Assembly (NCBI RefSeq): GCF_022807995.1
Contig: NZ_CP094351.1
Location: 494,501-558,500, forward strand
Source: Pseudomonas orientalis
GTDB lineage: Bacteria; Pseudomonadota; Gammaproteobacteria; Pseudomonadales; Pseudomonadaceae
DNA: 64,000 bases
Reading direction: 5' to 3'
Shown here: piece after piece, positions 16,652-26,584 of the stretch
Position numbering within the stretch: the first letter of the stretch is position 1
Layout: each line of letters opens with the position of its first letter
Position numbers and translations under genes: made by a program
Notes under the pieces: generated by a model
The model's database searches: none
What the model was told of the DNA's origin: nothing
What the model saw: the letters and a program-made list of their open reading frames with translations, nothing else

Positions 16652-19600
16652 TTAGTCGAGTTTGCTCGGCGGTGGTTCAGGCGCATCCTCGACCTTTCCG
16701 GCGGGCGGCTCAGGGGCATCCTGCTCGGGCGCGACGATGGTTTTGCGCTCGTCTTCGGCCGGCACCAATTTGTATTCCTGGCCGTGGAGGTTTTTCAGGT
16801 AGATCTCCATCTGCCTGAACGAGATGTTGATGTGCTGCTTCTTGAACTCACGGTTGATAAAACGGTTGACCTCGTCCAGCACCGGGTTGCGGTCGCCCAG
16901 GTCGCGCACATGCATGCGCAGTTCGTGGTCCAGGGTGCTTTCACCGAAGTTGAGGAAGTACACATGAGGTTCCGGTTCTTTCAGTACCCGTGGGTTTTCC
17001 CGCGCAGCCTTCAGTAACAATTCCTTCACCAGGTCCAGGTCGGAGCCGTAGTCCACGCCCAGCTTCAGAGTGACGCGAGTGATGGTGTCGGTCAGCGACC
17101 AGTTGATCAGCTGTCCGGTGATGAAGGTCTTGTTCGGGACGATGATGTCTTTGTTGTCAAAGTCGGTGATGGTGGTGGCGCGAATGCGGATCTTGCTCAC
17201 CGTGCCGGACAGGTTGCCGATCGTGATGGTGTCGCCGATGCGCACCGGGCGCTCGAACAGGATCATGATGCCGGAGATGAAGTTGGCAAAGATCTCCTGC
17301 ATGCCGAAGCCCAGGCCTACCGACAGCGCCGCGACCAGCCATTGCAGCTTGTCCCAGCTCACACCCAGGGTGGACAACGTGGTAACAAACCCGACGCCGG
17401 CAATGATGTAGGACAGCAAGGTGGTGGTGGCGTAGGCACTGCCTTGGGCCAGGTCCAGCTTGGACAGCACCAGGACTTCCAGCAGGCCGGGCAGGTTGCG
17501 CGCCAGGGCGAAGGTGATGCCAATGATGATCGATGCACCGAGCAGGTCGCCGATGCTGATAGGCACCATGCTGATATTGGCACCCGTGCCGCTGGTGTAT
17601 TCGTACAGCGTGACGTTATCCAGGTAGGAAAATACCGAGATCAGGTCCGACCATACCCAGTACAGGGCCGCAATAAACCCGCCGAGCAGGGCCAGGCGGA
17701 TCAGGCGCAGGGATTGTTCATTGACCTTTTCGATGTCCAGCGTCGGCTCTTCCACCACGGCTTCGCCTTCACCGGCGTCCTTGGCCGCCTGGCGTTTGGC
17801 CAGGGCGCGAGCATAGGCCAGGCGCCGGGCGGCCACGCTCAGCCAGCGCACGAAGGTGGCCTCGATGACCAGCCAGAACATCAGCAGGTACAGGGTGTTG
17901 ATCAAGCGGTCACTGAGTTTCAGGGCGGTGTAGTAGTAGCCGAAGCACACGGCAATAAACAATGCGACGGGCAGGGCGGTGAAGACCAGCCCGATCGTCT
18001 TGCGAAACAGCGAGGCTTTTTCATGGGTGGGACTGTTCAGCAGCAGGCGACTGAGCAACCACGCCATCAAGGCGTAGCAGGTGAGCACCACGGCGATGCC
18101 CAGCACGTCTTCGGCCAGTGCCGCCGGTTGGTGTTCGGCGATGGCAACCACGGCCACCAGGGCCAGTACCACCAGCCCGAGCTTGCGCACCCAGCCCTGC
18201 AGGAATTCCACCTGGGGTTTTTCCCAGCGAAAGTGCAACTCGGCCACGCCGCCGGGCGCCAGGATGCGGTAGGCGGTGTAGAACACCAGCCAGGCCTGGG
18301 CGATCTGCAGCAGGGCCGAACCCAGGTTGGCGTTTTGCCCACGGGCGTCGATCTGCAGTGCATAGCCGCACAGCGCCAGGCCCAGGGACACCGGCATCGC
18401 CAGCAGGATATTGATCAGGATCGCCTGCGGCGTGTGCCACTGGCTGTCGCGCTTGAAGTGACCGATGTCCAGATGGACTTTATTGAGGCGCTGATACAGC
18501 GCCTTGCGCCGCCACAGCAGCGCGCCAATCAACAGCAGCAGCGGCAGGAACAGCAGCGGGCGCTGGGTCAGGCCGTCATACAGCTCGCTGACGCTGGAGG
18601 CCCAGGGCAGGGTGGTGATTTGCTTGCTCAGGTGCGCCGGTACGGTTTCCAGCCACTCGGTGTCCAGCGGTTTGTTGCTCGGAATCCAGAACATCTGCTC
18701 ATCGAGCGTGGCGCGCAGCGTGGTGGCGGTGCTGAGCAGTTGTTTCTGGTTCAGTTGCAGGGTAATGGATTCGTTGAGCAGCGCGCTCAATTCACGGCTC
18801 AGGCGCTCCAGCAGGTCGCTGCGGGTGATCGCCAGTTCCAGCAGGGTGCGGCGCAATTGCGGGGTGACGTCGTCCGGCGGCTGGTTGGCCAGCAGGTTAT
18901 CCACATAGGCGCTGGGAGAGCTGATCAGCTCGCGCTGCTGGTTGACCTCGAACTGGTACAGGCGAATGTTGGCGATGTCGTCGGCGAGATCTCGGTCGAC
19001 GGTCAAACGCGGCAGCGCCTGTTTCTGTTTGTAGAGGATCTTGGACAGCAGCAGGCTGCCCTTGAGCACGTTGATCTGCTCGTCCAGCGCCGAATCACTT
19101 TGGGTGACGGTGTCCAGTTGCTGCTTGGTCTGCAGGTTTTTCTGGGTCAGGTCGTTGAGGCGGTCGGTGCTTTTGAGCAGGTAGTCGGAGAGCTTCAGGT
19201 TGGCCGCGCTTTCCGTGGCCAGCAGGCTGCTGCCGCCGGCTTTCTGCGCTTCGATGGACTGTTGGGTCACCGTCTGCTGGGACTGGGCCAGGCGTTTCTG
19301 GTTGATCAGGGTTTGCAGGTCCTGGATTTCCTGTTCCAGGCGCGCGGTTTTTTCCTGGATCAGGTCGTGCTGGCTGTTGCCCAGATCTTGCAGCTGGCTG
19401 TTGCCGGCCAGTTCCTGGCGGCGCAGGGGGATCAGCGCATTCAGGGCGGCGAGTTCGGCGTTGAGCTGGTTACGCTGGTCGCCGCTGATGGCTTTGCCGT
19501 TGTCTTTGCCAGTCTTGAGGGTCGCATTGATCTGCTGGATGCGCGTCTGGCTGCTGCTGATTTCGGTCTGGGCGCGCTCGGGCCGGGTCTGGGCGGCGAT

Positions 19601-20029
19601 GGTCAGGCTGTTGGCATCGGCCAGCTCTTTTTGCAGGTCGCCTTGCTGGGTGCTGCGCTGCACCAGCAATTGCTCAAGCTGCGGCACGGGCAGGCTGGCG
19701 TAGCGTTGGGCCACCGGGACGATTTTGGTGGCCTTGAGCCGGGTCAACTCGCGCTGGTTTTCGACGGTCTGGCGCGGCGCGTCCTCAAGCTGGCGTTTGA
19801 GGTCGGCCAGGCGCTGCTCGTAATCCTGCTTGCTGGCCAGGAACGTCAGGGTCTGTTGCAGGACGCCCTGCAACGCTTTCATGTCGGCGTCGGGCAGCTT
19901 GCGGTCGGGCAGTTTGTCCAGGGATTGCTGGACAGCGTCGGCGCTGGGCGGGTCGGCGGCGTGGACGGTGCCGACACAAAGGGTCAGGCCCAGCAGGGCA
20001 GTAGCGAGAAAAGTGCGCAGGATTGGCAT
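16652..20029 (-). CDS. mscK: Potassium-dependent mechanosensitive channel MscK (KefA)
   Basis: 1125 aa from the ATG at 20029, close to the 1120 aa of E. coli MscK. A signal peptide (about 1-24, ending TVHA) is followed by a large periplasmic region rich in Gln and Glu with coiled-coil character to about residue 500. Then come many membrane helices and a C-terminal MscS-like pore domain (GFGMQEIFANFISG, then FERPVRIGDTI) with a soluble vestibule. It opens on membrane tension to release solutes during osmotic downshift. The extension to 20221 runs into the promoter region and lacks signal-peptide features. The upstream antiporter is on the same strand, 49 bp away, so the two may form an ion-homeostasis operon. 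Confidence 0.95.
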   Translation of the reverse strand: MPILRTFLATALLGLTLCVGTVHAADPPSADAVQQSLDKLPDRKLPDADMKALQGVLQQTLTFLASKQDYEQRLADLKRQLEDAPRQTVENQRELTRLKATKIVPVAQRYASLPVPQLEQLLVQRSTQQGDLQKELADANSLTIAAQTRPERAQTEISSSQTRIQQINATLKTGKDNGKAISGDQRNQLNAELAALNALIPLRRQELAGNSQLQDLGNSQHDLIQEKTARLEQEIQDLQTLINQKRLAQSQQTVTQQSIEAQKAGGSSLLATESAANLKLSDYLLKSTDRLNDLTQKNLQTKQQLDTVTQSDSALDEQINVLKGSLLLSKILYKQKQALPRLTVDRDLADDIANIRLYQFEVNQQRELISSPSAYVDNLLANQPPDDVTPQLRRTLLELAITRSDLLERLSRELSALLNESITLQLNQKQLLSTATTLRATLDEQMFWIPSNKPLDTEWLETVPAHLSKQITTLPWASSVSELYDGLTQRPLLFLPLLLLIGALLWRRKALYQRLNKVHLDIGHFKRDSQWHTPQAILINILLAMPVSLGLALCGYALQIDARGQNANLGSALLQIAQAWLVFYTAYRILAPGGVAELHFRWEKPQVEFLQGWVRKLGLVVLALVAVVAIAEHQPAALAEDVLGIAVVLTCYALMAWLLSRLLLNSPTHEKASLFRKTIGLVFTALPVALFIAVCFGYYYTALKLSDRLINTLYLLMFWLVIEATFVRWLSVAARRLAYARALAKRQAAKDAGEGEAVVEEPTLDIEKVNEQSLRLIRLALLGGFIAALYWVWSDLISVFSYLDNVTLYEYTSGTGANISMVPISIGDLLGASIIIGITFALARNLPGLLEVLVLSKLDLAQGSAYATTTLLSYIIAGVGFVTTLSTLGVSWDKLQWLVAALSVGLGFGMQEIFANFISGIMILFERPVRIGDTITIGNLSGTVSKIRIRATTITDFDNKDIIVPNKTFITGQLINWSLTDTITRVTLKLGVDYGSDLDLVKELLLKAARENPRVLKEPEPHVYFLNFGESTLDHELRMHVRDLGDRNPVLDEVNRFINREFKKQHINISFRQMEIYLKNLHGQEYKLVPAEDERKTIVAPEQDAPEPPAGKVEDAPEPPPSKLD

Positions 20030-20078
20030 AGAGACCGGTCGAGCAAGGTGAAGAATCGGGGCGTTGTCGCCCCGCAGT

Positions 20079-21821
20079 TTAGAGGAAGAGCCCGGGGCCC
20101 GGGCGACTTCCTTCGGGGAATCTGACGCCGACTTTGCCGATCTTGTTCCCGTCCATGACTGCGACGGTCCAGATGGTGTTGTTCCATTCCACCTGGTCGC
20201 CCACCACTGGCGCGCCGCCAACTTTCTGGGTGATGAAGCGGCTCAATGGCATGTCCGGGTCGATACCCTCCAGCTTGAGCCCGTACAGCGCCGACACCGC
20301 GCCCAGCTGGGCGTCGCCTTCCAGTACGAAGTCGCCGAAGAAGCGCAGGTCGAGGCCGCGTTGCGGGGCCTGGCTGAACAGTTTGCCGAGGGCCGGCAGG
20401 TTGTGTTCATGGCCGATGACGCAGAGCAGATCATCGACTTCCAGCACCGTACTACCCGACGGATGGAGCAGTTGCTGGCCTCGGAACAGTGCGGCGATCC
20501 GCGTGCCCTCGGGCATTTTCAGCTCGCGCAGGGCGGCGCCGATGCACCATTTTTCCGCGCCCAGGCGGTAGACGAACAGCTCCCACTCACTGGTGACGTG
20601 CACTTCCAGGGCGGCGCGGGAAATCGGCGCCGGGTCCGGCGGTACGGTGACTTTGAGCAACTTGGCCACCCACGGCAGGCTGGTGCCCTGCACCAGCAGC
20701 GAGACCAGCACGATAAAGAACGCCAGGTTGAAGTACAGCTGCGCATGGGGCAGGCCGGCCATCAGCGGGAACACCGCGAGGATGATCGGCACCGCACCGC
20801 GCAGGCCGACCCAGGCAATAAAGGCTTTTTCGCGACCGTGGAAGGCCTTGAACGGCAGCAGGCCGACCATCACCGACAGCGGCCGTGCGAACAGGATCAT
20901 CCACAGCGCCAGGCCCAGGGCGGGCAGGGCGATGGGCAGCAAGTCATGGGGCGTGACCAGCAGGCCCAGCACCAGGAACATGCCGATCTGTGCCAGCCAG
21001 GCCATGCCGTCGAGCATATGCAGGATGCCGTGGCGGCTGCGCACCGGGCGGTTGCCGATTACCAGGCCGCACAGGTACACGGCGAGAAAGCCGCTGCCGT
21101 GCAAGGCGTTGGTCAGGGCAAACACAAACAGGCCGCCGGCGATCACCAGGATCGGGTAAAGCCCGTTGGCCAGGTTGATGCGGTTGACCATCTGCAGCAT
21201 CAGCCAACCGCCGCCGAGGCCAACCAGGCCGCCGATGCCGAATTCGCGGATCAGGTGGGTCAGCAGGCTCCAGTGCAGGCCGGTCTGGCCGCTGGCGAGC
21301 ATGTCGATCAGGGTGACTGTGAGGAACACCGCCATCGGGTCGTTGCTGCCCGATTCGATTTCCAGGCTGGCGCTGACCCGCTCGTTCAGGCCCTTGCCGC
21401 CCAGCAGCGAGAACACCGCTGCCGCGTCCGTGGAGCCGACGATGGCGCCGATCAGCAAGCCCTGGATGATATTGAGGTTGAACAGCCAGGCCGCCGCCAT
21501 GCCCGTGAAGCCGGTGGTGATCAACACGCCCACCGTGGCCAGGGACAAGGCCGGCCACAGTGCCACACGGAAACTCGCCACCCGCGTGCGCAAACCGCCA
21601 TCAAGCAGGATCACGGCCAGCGCCAGATTGCCCACCAGGTAGGCGGTCGGGTAGTTATCGAAGATGATGCCGCCGCCATCGACGCCAGCGAGCATGCCCA
21701 CGGCCAGGATGATCACCAGGATCGGAATCCCCAGGCGCGACGAAAGAGAACTCACCAGAATGCTCGCACTCACCAGCAACGCGCCGATCAAGAACAGGCT
21801 GTTGATGGTCGTCGCATTCAA
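20079..21821 (-). CDS. cvrA: CPA1-family potassium/proton antiporter (CvrA/NhaP2-like)
   Basis: 580 aa from a TTG at 21821 with GGAG eight bases upstream; no suitable ATG lies near the first membrane helix ([20 protein letters not shown]). About 12 membrane helices follow, with [10 protein letters not shown] and SGSNDP, the conserved aspartates of Na+/H+ exchangers. After about residue 390 come a TrkA-C-type domain and a CorC/HlyC-type C-terminal domain, as in NhaP2/CvrA. The likely function is K+/H+ exchange across the inner membrane and volume control. It precedes mscK, which fits an osmotic role. Its upstream region contains a nested REPIN. Confidence 0.9.
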   Translation of the reverse strand: MNATTINSLFLIGALLVSASILVSSLSSRLGIPILVIILAVGMLAGVDGGGIIFDNYPTAYLVGNLALAVILLDGGLRTRVASFRVALWPALSLATVGVLITTGFTGMAAAWLFNLNIIQGLLIGAIVGSTDAAAVFSLLGGKGLNERVSASLEIESGSNDPMAVFLTVTLIDMLASGQTGLHWSLLTHLIREFGIGGLVGLGGGWLMLQMVNRINLANGLYPILVIAGGLFVFALTNALHGSGFLAVYLCGLVIGNRPVRSRHGILHMLDGMAWLAQIGMFLVLGLLVTPHDLLPIALPALGLALWMILFARPLSVMVGLLPFKAFHGREKAFIAWVGLRGAVPIILAVFPLMAGLPHAQLYFNLAFFIVLVSLLVQGTSLPWVAKLLKVTVPPDPAPISRAALEVHVTSEWELFVYRLGAEKWCIGAALRELKMPEGTRIAALFRGQQLLHPSGSTVLEVDDLLCVIGHEHNLPALGKLFSQAPQRGLDLRFFGDFVLEGDAQLGAVSALYGLKLEGIDPDMPLSRFITQKVGGAPVVGDQVEWNNTIWTVAVMDGNKIGKVGVRFPEGSRPGPGLFL

Positions 21822-21965
21822 AGGCAGTACTCCAGAGCATGAAAGACAGGACGCAAACTGACCATGCAGTCTGCGTGCCAGGGATTCTAACCTGTTGAAT
21901 TGCTGTGCTGTCAAAAAGCTTTTGTGGGGGGAATCCCATAATAAAGATTTCCACCCCATTCCAAA

Positions 21966-22124
21966 TGTGGGAGGGGGGCAGGCCCTGATGCCAGTGTAGG
22001 AGCGAGCTTGCTCGCGAAAAACTCACAGGCGCCGCGGTCAGTCAGGAAGCACGCGTTATCGTTGACGTTTTTCGCGAGCAAGCTCGCTCCTACAGACTGG
22101 CATCAGGGCAAGCTCCCTCCCACA
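21966..22124. repeat. Nested REPIN: one class inserted in another
   Basis: Outer element arms are TGTGGGAGGGGGGCAGGCCC at the left and CAAGCTCCCTCCCACA at the right, with matching TGATGCCAG / CTGGCATCA next to the junctions. At 21995-22095 a complete element of the other class (GTAGGAGCGAGC arms, loop containing CGCGTTATCGTT) replaces the loop. It lies between convergent-looking promoter space of cvrA and the 3' end of the chemoreceptor gene. Confidence 0.9.
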
Positions 22125-22147
22125 TTTTCAAGCCAGTGTGTGGTCAG

Positions 22148-23773
22148 TCAGAGGCGGAAGCGGCCTACCATCCCGTTCAAGTCCACCGCCAGGCGCGACA
22201 GCTCGCTGCTCGCCGCGCTGGTCTGGCTGGCGCCGGTCGCCGATTGCACCGACAGGTCACGGATATTCACCAGGTTGCGGTCGACTTCCCGTGCGACCTG
22301 GGCCTGTTCTTCCGCTGCGCTGGCGATCACCAGGTTGCGCTCGTTGATCTCGACAATCGCGGTATTGATGGTGTCCAGCGACAGCCCCGCGCCCTTGGCG
22401 ATGTTCAGCGTCGATTCGGCGCGCTCGGTGCTGTTGCGCATCGAATCCACCGCATGCTCGGTGCCGGTCTGGATGCTGCCGATCATGCGTTCAATTTCGC
22501 TGGTGGACTGCTGGGTGCGATGGGCCAACGCACGAACTTCATCCGCCACCACGGCAAAACCACGCCCGGCCTCACCGGCCCGCGCCGCTTCGATCGCCGC
22601 GTTGAGGGCCAGCAGGTTGGTCTGGTCGGCCAGGCCACGGATCACGTCCAGCACCTTGCCGATATCGCGCGATTCATTGGCCAGCTCACCGATCAAGGTC
22701 GCGGTGGCTTGCACATCGCCGCTCATGCGTTCGATGGCGCTGACGGTTTCCTGCACCAGGTCACGCCCGTCACCTGCAGAGGTGGTGGCGTTGCGCGAGG
22801 CTTCGGAGGTGCTCACGGCATTGCGTGCGACTTCCTCGACCGCGCTGGTCATCTCGTTGACGGCGGTGGCGGCTTGTTCGATTTCGTTGTTCTGCTGGGT
22901 CAGGCCGCGCGCGCTTTCGTCGGTGACGGCGTTGAGCTCTTCGGCGGCGGACGCCAGTTGCGTGGCCGAGCCGGCGATGCGTTGCAGGGTGTCGCGCAGC
23001 TTGTCCTGCATCTTGGCCATGGCGGCCAGCAGGCGCCCGGCTTCATCGTTGCCGTCGACCTTGATCGGACGCGTGAGGTTGCCTTCGGCCACTTCTTCCG
23101 CCGCTTCCAGGGCCTGGGAGATCGGCACGGTGATGCTGCGGGTCAGCAGCCAGGCGAACAACAGGGTCAGCGCGGTGGCGATCACCAGCAGGCCTATCAC
23201 CATGTTGAAGGCCAGGTGGTACTGGTCTTCGGCCTGCTGATTGGTGTCCAGGGCCATGGCGTTATTGATTTCCAGCAGGCGGTTGAGTACCGCGTTGACC
23301 TGCTCGGAGTTGGTCAGCAGTTCGGTGTTGAGCAGGGCACGCAGCTCTTCGACCTGATTGGCCCGGGACAGGCTCTTCATGCGCTCTTCGATCTGATGAT
23401 ACTGAGCCAGCAAGCGCACGTATTCATTGTAGGTCGAGCGCTCTTCGCTGCTCTCGATCAGCTTTTCATACACGCCCTGGGCGGTGCGGATCTGCTGGTT
23501 GCGCACATCGAACGCTTCCAGGGTCTTTTGCTGCACGTCCGGCTCGCGGTTGGTGAGCAAGCGGTACGACAACACACGCAGGCGCAATGTGAGCTGGGTG
23601 AACTCGTCGAGGGCGCGGATGCTGGGTACGCTGGCCAGGGTGATGTCTTCGGTGGCCGCTCGGATCTTGCTCATCTGGTTCAGCGCGAACACGCCGAGCA
23701 ACAACATCAAGGCGCCGATAAACGCGAAGCCGAGGAAGGCCCTCGGTGCGATATTCATATTACGAAGAGACAT
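22148..23773 (-). CDS. Methyl-accepting chemotaxis protein (4HB sensor)
   Basis: 541 aa. Membrane helix 1 (about 10-31) and helix 2 (about 188-211) frame a helical periplasmic domain of about 155 residues, typical of the four-helix-bundle sensor class. HAMP follows (212-265), then a signalling domain with the highly conserved hairpin [20 protein letters not shown]. No C-terminal CheR-binding pentapeptide is present; the protein ends GMVGRFRL. The ligand is unknown. A FliA-like promoter stands 58 bp upstream, matching flagellar-regulon control. The gene is flanked by the nested REPIN on its 3' side. Confidence 0.95.
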   Translation of the reverse strand: MSLRNMNIAPRAFLGFAFIGALMLLLGVFALNQMSKIRAATEDITLASVPSIRALDEFTQLTLRLRVLSYRLLTNREPDVQQKTLEAFDVRNQQIRTAQGVYEKLIESSEERSTYNEYVRLLAQYHQIEERMKSLSRANQVEELRALLNTELLTNSEQVNAVLNRLLEINNAMALDTNQQAEDQYHLAFNMVIGLLVIATALTLLFAWLLTRSITVPISQALEAAEEVAEGNLTRPIKVDGNDEAGRLLAAMAKMQDKLRDTLQRIAGSATQLASAAEELNAVTDESARGLTQQNNEIEQAATAVNEMTSAVEEVARNAVSTSEASRNATTSAGDGRDLVQETVSAIERMSGDVQATATLIGELANESRDIGKVLDVIRGLADQTNLLALNAAIEAARAGEAGRGFAVVADEVRALAHRTQQSTSEIERMIGSIQTGTEHAVDSMRNSTERAESTLNIAKGAGLSLDTINTAIVEINERNLVIASAAEEQAQVAREVDRNLVNIRDLSVQSATGASQTSAASSELSRLAVDLNGMVGRFRL

Positions 23774-23830
23774 GCTGGAATCCTGGGGGGAGCGCGATCC
23801 GTGCGGCCATGAGACGGGGTGTGCATCGCG

Positions 23831-23857
23831 TATCGGCCATTCGACTAAAGTCTTAAG
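23831..23857 (-). promoter_or_regulatory. Sigma-28 (FliA)-type promoter of the chemoreceptor gene
   Basis: Read on the minus strand: TTAAGACT, an 11-base spacer, then GCCGATAC. This matches the FliA consensus TAAAGTTT-N11-GCCGATAA at seven of eight -10 bases with exact spacing. It lies 58 bp before the ATG at 23773. Confidence 0.75.
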
Positions 23858-24048
23858 GGGCTGCGCGTTTTTGTCGCATCTGACCAGGGGTTGCAGCGAT
23901 TCAGGAACCAGATCGGGTAATTGCAGTCACTAAGGCTCGAAAGTGCGGCCCGACCCTTAGGAATCGGGCTGCGCGCCGGGGATAACCCTGGCATCCGAGG
24001 TGAATTTTCTTTATCGTCACCGCCCTTTTAAAAGCTCGAGAAATCAAA

Positions 24049-24279
24049 ATGTTAGAAGCATCCCTCAGCCAACTGGAACAACTGGTCAGCGATCTGGTAC
24101 AGCAGAATCAGGACCTGCTGGGCAGCAACGAATCCCTCAAGGCGGAGCTTGCCCGTGCCAGGGACGAAAACGACAGCCTGCAACTGAACCTGATGGAGCA
24201 GGAAGAAAAACACGGCGCCACCGCCGCGCGCATCCAGGCACTGGTTGAGCGTGTGAGCGCAGGGCCTGTCAGCGCATGA
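24049..24279 (+). CDS. Small coiled-coil protein (TIGR02449-like)
   Basis: 76 aa, almost entirely a predicted coiled coil with leucines at heptad spacing (LEQLVSDLVQQNQDLL, then SLKAELARARDENDSLQL). It resembles the small TIGR02449/ZapB-like protein usually encoded before zapA in gamma-proteobacteria. The stop overlaps the ATG of the ZapA-like gene (ATGA), so the pair is translationally coupled. A structural partner role for the ZapA-like protein is likely but inferred. The upstream region to the chemoreceptor (about 190 bp) holds a divergent promoter region only. Confidence 0.8.
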   Translation: MLEASLSQLEQLVSDLVQQNQDLLGSNESLKAELARARDENDSLQLNLMEQEEKHGATAARIQALVERVSAGPVSA

Positions 24280-24566
24280 ACGAAGGGATAAAGGTCGTTT
24301 CGATTCTCGGAGAGGATTACTCGATCAAGGCGCCGGCCGGGGAAGACCAGACCCTGATGCACGCCGTGACCATGCTCAAGGCCTCCCTGGCCACCACCAA
24401 GAAAAAGTACCCGACCCTGATCGGCGACAAATTATTGGTACTGGCCGCGCTGAACCTGTGCGCCGAGCAGATCGAAATGCAGCAGGCTCACCAACAGGAA
24501 CTCGACCGTTACCAAGAGCAAGTCAGCGCCACGGTCGAAGTGATTTCCAAGGCGATCCAGCCTTAA
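24276..24566 (+). CDS. ZapA-like cell division associated protein (paralogue-type)
   Basis: 96 aa with the ZapA layout: N-terminal beta part VVSILGEDYSIKAP, GDKLLVLAALNLCAEQI (the conserved ALNL helix) and a C-terminal coiled coil. The sequence departs from the usual Pseudomonas ZapA, for example TLMHAVTMLKASLATTKKKYP in the middle, and the normal neighbours of zapA (6S RNA and the 5-formyl-THF cyclo-ligase gene) are absent; instead it converges on an acyl-CoA dehydrogenase with a 4-bp overlap. It is therefore more likely a second ZapA-type protein than the canonical one. FtsZ binding is not established. Confidence 0.78.
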   Translation: MNEGIKVVSILGEDYSIKAPAGEDQTLMHAVTMLKASLATTKKKYPTLIGDKLLVLAALNLCAEQIEMQQAHQQELDRYQEQVSATVEVISKAIQP

Positions 24567-26365
24567 AACCACGCATCCTGCATCCCCAGGCACGTATCGT
24601 CACGTGCCTCCAGAATCGCCAGTTCATGATGGCAGCCTGGTACTTCCCAGGTCAGGAAGTACCGGGCGGCCTGGAGCTTGCCTTTATAGAAGGCCACATC
24701 GGCGGCATTGCCCCCGGCCAGCCCTTCTTCGGCGCGAATCGCCTGTTCCAGCCAGCGCCAGCCAATCACCGTATGCCCGAACACCTTCAGGTACAGCGCC
24801 GAGTTCGCCAGGCTGCTGTTGACCTTGCCTTGGGCAAGATCGGTCAGCAGGCCGAGGGTGACGCTTTGCAGGCGATTGACCAGTTGCTCCAAGGGTTCTC
24901 GCAGCGCTGTGAGTGAGGGGTACTTTTGCGCACGGCCCCCGGTCTCGGCGATCAAGCGAATCAACTGCTTCAAACCGGCACCACCGTTCTGCGCCAGTTT
25001 GCGCCCGAGCAGGTCCAGGGACTGGATGCCATGGGTGCCTTCGTGGATCGGGTTCAAACGGTTATCGCGGTAGTACTGTTCCACCGGGTATTCACGGGTA
25101 TAGCCATGGCCACCCAGGATCTGGATCGCCAGTTCGTTGGCCTTGAGGCAGAACTCCGACGGCCAGGATTTGACGATGGGGGTCAGCAGGTCCAGCAGCT
25201 CGTGGGCCTGTTTGCGTTCGTCCTCGGTTGCCAGGGTGGTGGTGTCGTCGAACAGGTGGGCGGCGTACAGGCCCAGGTCGAAGGCACCTTCCACGTAGGC
25301 TTTTTGCGTCAGCAGCATGCGCTTGATGTCGGCGTGCTGGATGATCGACACCGGCGCGGTGCTAGGGTCTTTACTGTCCGGCAGGCGGCCTTGCGGACGT
25401 TCGCGGGCGTACTCCAGCGAATAGAGGTAGCCCGCGTAACCGAGCATCACCGCGCCCATGCCCACACCGATGCGGGCTTCGTTCATCATCTGGAACATGC
25501 AGCTCAGCCCCTGGTGCGGTTTGCCCACCAGGTAGCCGACACAGTTACCGTTGTCGCCGAAGTTAAGTGCGGTGGACGTGGTGCCGCGCCAGCCCATCTT
25601 GTGAAACAGCCCGGCCAGCAATACATCGTTGCGCTCACCCAGGCTGCCGTCATCGTTGACCAGGAACTTGGGTACGATAAACAGCGAAATACCCTTCACC
25701 CCGGCCGGTGCGTCGGGCAGCTTGGCCAGCACCATGTGCACGATGTTTTCCGACAGCGGGTGGTCGCCGCCGGAGATAAAGATCTTGTTGCCCTTCAGGC
25801 GATAGGTGCCGTCAGCCGCAGGCTCTGCACGGGTACGAATATCCGACAGGGATGAGCCGGCGTGTGGCTCGGTCAAGGCCATGGTGCCGAAGAAACGTCC
25901 GTCGATCATCGGTTGCAGGAAACGCTGTTTTTGCTCTTCGGTGCCGAAGCTTTCAATCAGGTTGGCGGCGCCCATGGTCAGGAACGGATAGGACGTGGAT
26001 GCGGCGTTGGCGGACTGGAAGTGCGCGAAGCAGGCTTGGGACAGCAAGGTCGGCAACTGCATGCCGCCAGCTTCGAAACTGCGCGCGGCATTGAGGAAAC
26101 CCGCTTCGAGAAACGCGTCCACAGCCGGCTTTACTTCCGGAATCAGGATCGCCTTGCCGTCTTCGTAGCGCGGTTCGTTTTCGTCGTTCTTGCGGTTGTG
26201 GGGCGCGAAGTACTTTTCGGCGATGGTGCGCGCCGTGCCGATGGCGGCGTCGAAGGTTTCGCGAGTGTGCTCGGCAAACCGCTCGCGCTGGGTCAGGCCC
26301 TCGGCATCGAGGACTTCGTACAGCTCGAAAGCCAGATTGCGGGAACTGAGCAGCGTCTCGGACAT
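24563..26365 (-). CDS. Acyl-CoA dehydrogenase, long FadE-like form
   Basis: 600 aa, the length of the large bacterial acyl-CoA dehydrogenases with an extra C-terminal domain. FAD-binding signature MALTEPHAGSSLSDI lies near 163-177, GHGYTREYPVEQYYRDNRL near 420-436, and the predicted catalytic base is E442 in IHEGTHGIQSLDLLGRK. It catalyses the first step of fatty acid beta-oxidation, oxidising acyl-CoA to trans-2-enoyl-CoA; chain-length preference cannot be read. It resembles P. aeruginosa PA2815. A REPIN separates it from putA upstream. Confidence 0.92.
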   Translation of the reverse strand: MSETLLSSRNLAFELYEVLDAEGLTQRERFAEHTRETFDAAIGTARTIAEKYFAPHNRKNDENEPRYEDGKAILIPEVKPAVDAFLEAGFLNAARSFEAGGMQLPTLLSQACFAHFQSANAASTSYPFLTMGAANLIESFGTEEQKQRFLQPMIDGRFFGTMALTEPHAGSSLSDIRTRAEPAADGTYRLKGNKIFISGGDHPLSENIVHMVLAKLPDAPAGVKGISLFIVPKFLVNDDGSLGERNDVLLAGLFHKMGWRGTTSTALNFGDNGNCVGYLVGKPHQGLSCMFQMMNEARIGVGMGAVMLGYAGYLYSLEYARERPQGRLPDSKDPSTAPVSIIQHADIKRMLLTQKAYVEGAFDLGLYAAHLFDDTTTLATEDERKQAHELLDLLTPIVKSWPSEFCLKANELAIQILGGHGYTREYPVEQYYRDNRLNPIHEGTHGIQSLDLLGRKLAQNGGAGLKQLIRLIAETGGRAQKYPSLTALREPLEQLVNRLQSVTLGLLTDLAQGKVNSSLANSALYLKVFGHTVIGWRWLEQAIRAEEGLAGGNAADVAFYKGKLQAARYFLTWEVPGCHHELAILEARDDTCLGMQDAWF

Positions 26366-26483
26366 GGCGGCATACCTTTAAGGAATTGCCCTGAGTCTAA
26401 GTGCGCGAATAGAGGCTGGATAGCAAGATTGATCTGGGTGATGGAGGGGCAAAACGCAGGCTGCGATTTGCAATGAGGCCAAA

Positions 26484-26572
26484 TGTGGGAGGGGGCCTGC
26501 CCCCGATAGCAGTGTGTCAGCCAAACATAAGCTGACTGATCCACTGCAATCGGGGTCAAGCTCCCTCCCACA
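26484..26572. repeat. REPIN (class TGTGGGAGGGGGC) between fadE-like gene and putA
   Basis: 89 bp with arms TGTGGGAGGGGGCCTGCCCC and a partly decayed right arm (CGGGGTCAAGCTCCC), around a loop with GTCAGCC / GCTGAC. It lies directly after the putA stop (12 bp). Confidence 0.92.
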
Positions 26573-26584
26573 TTTTTACCGCGT

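Noticed and set aside
17342..20125. 927-codon open frame opposite mscK
   Set aside because: It is the mirror frame of a well-supported MscK gene in high-GC DNA; its translation is rich in Gln, Gly and His without domains.
24276..24566. 6S RNA (ssrS) expected after zapA
   Set aside because: The stop of the ZapA-like gene overlaps the convergent dehydrogenase gene, leaving no room, and no 6S-like sequence was seen.
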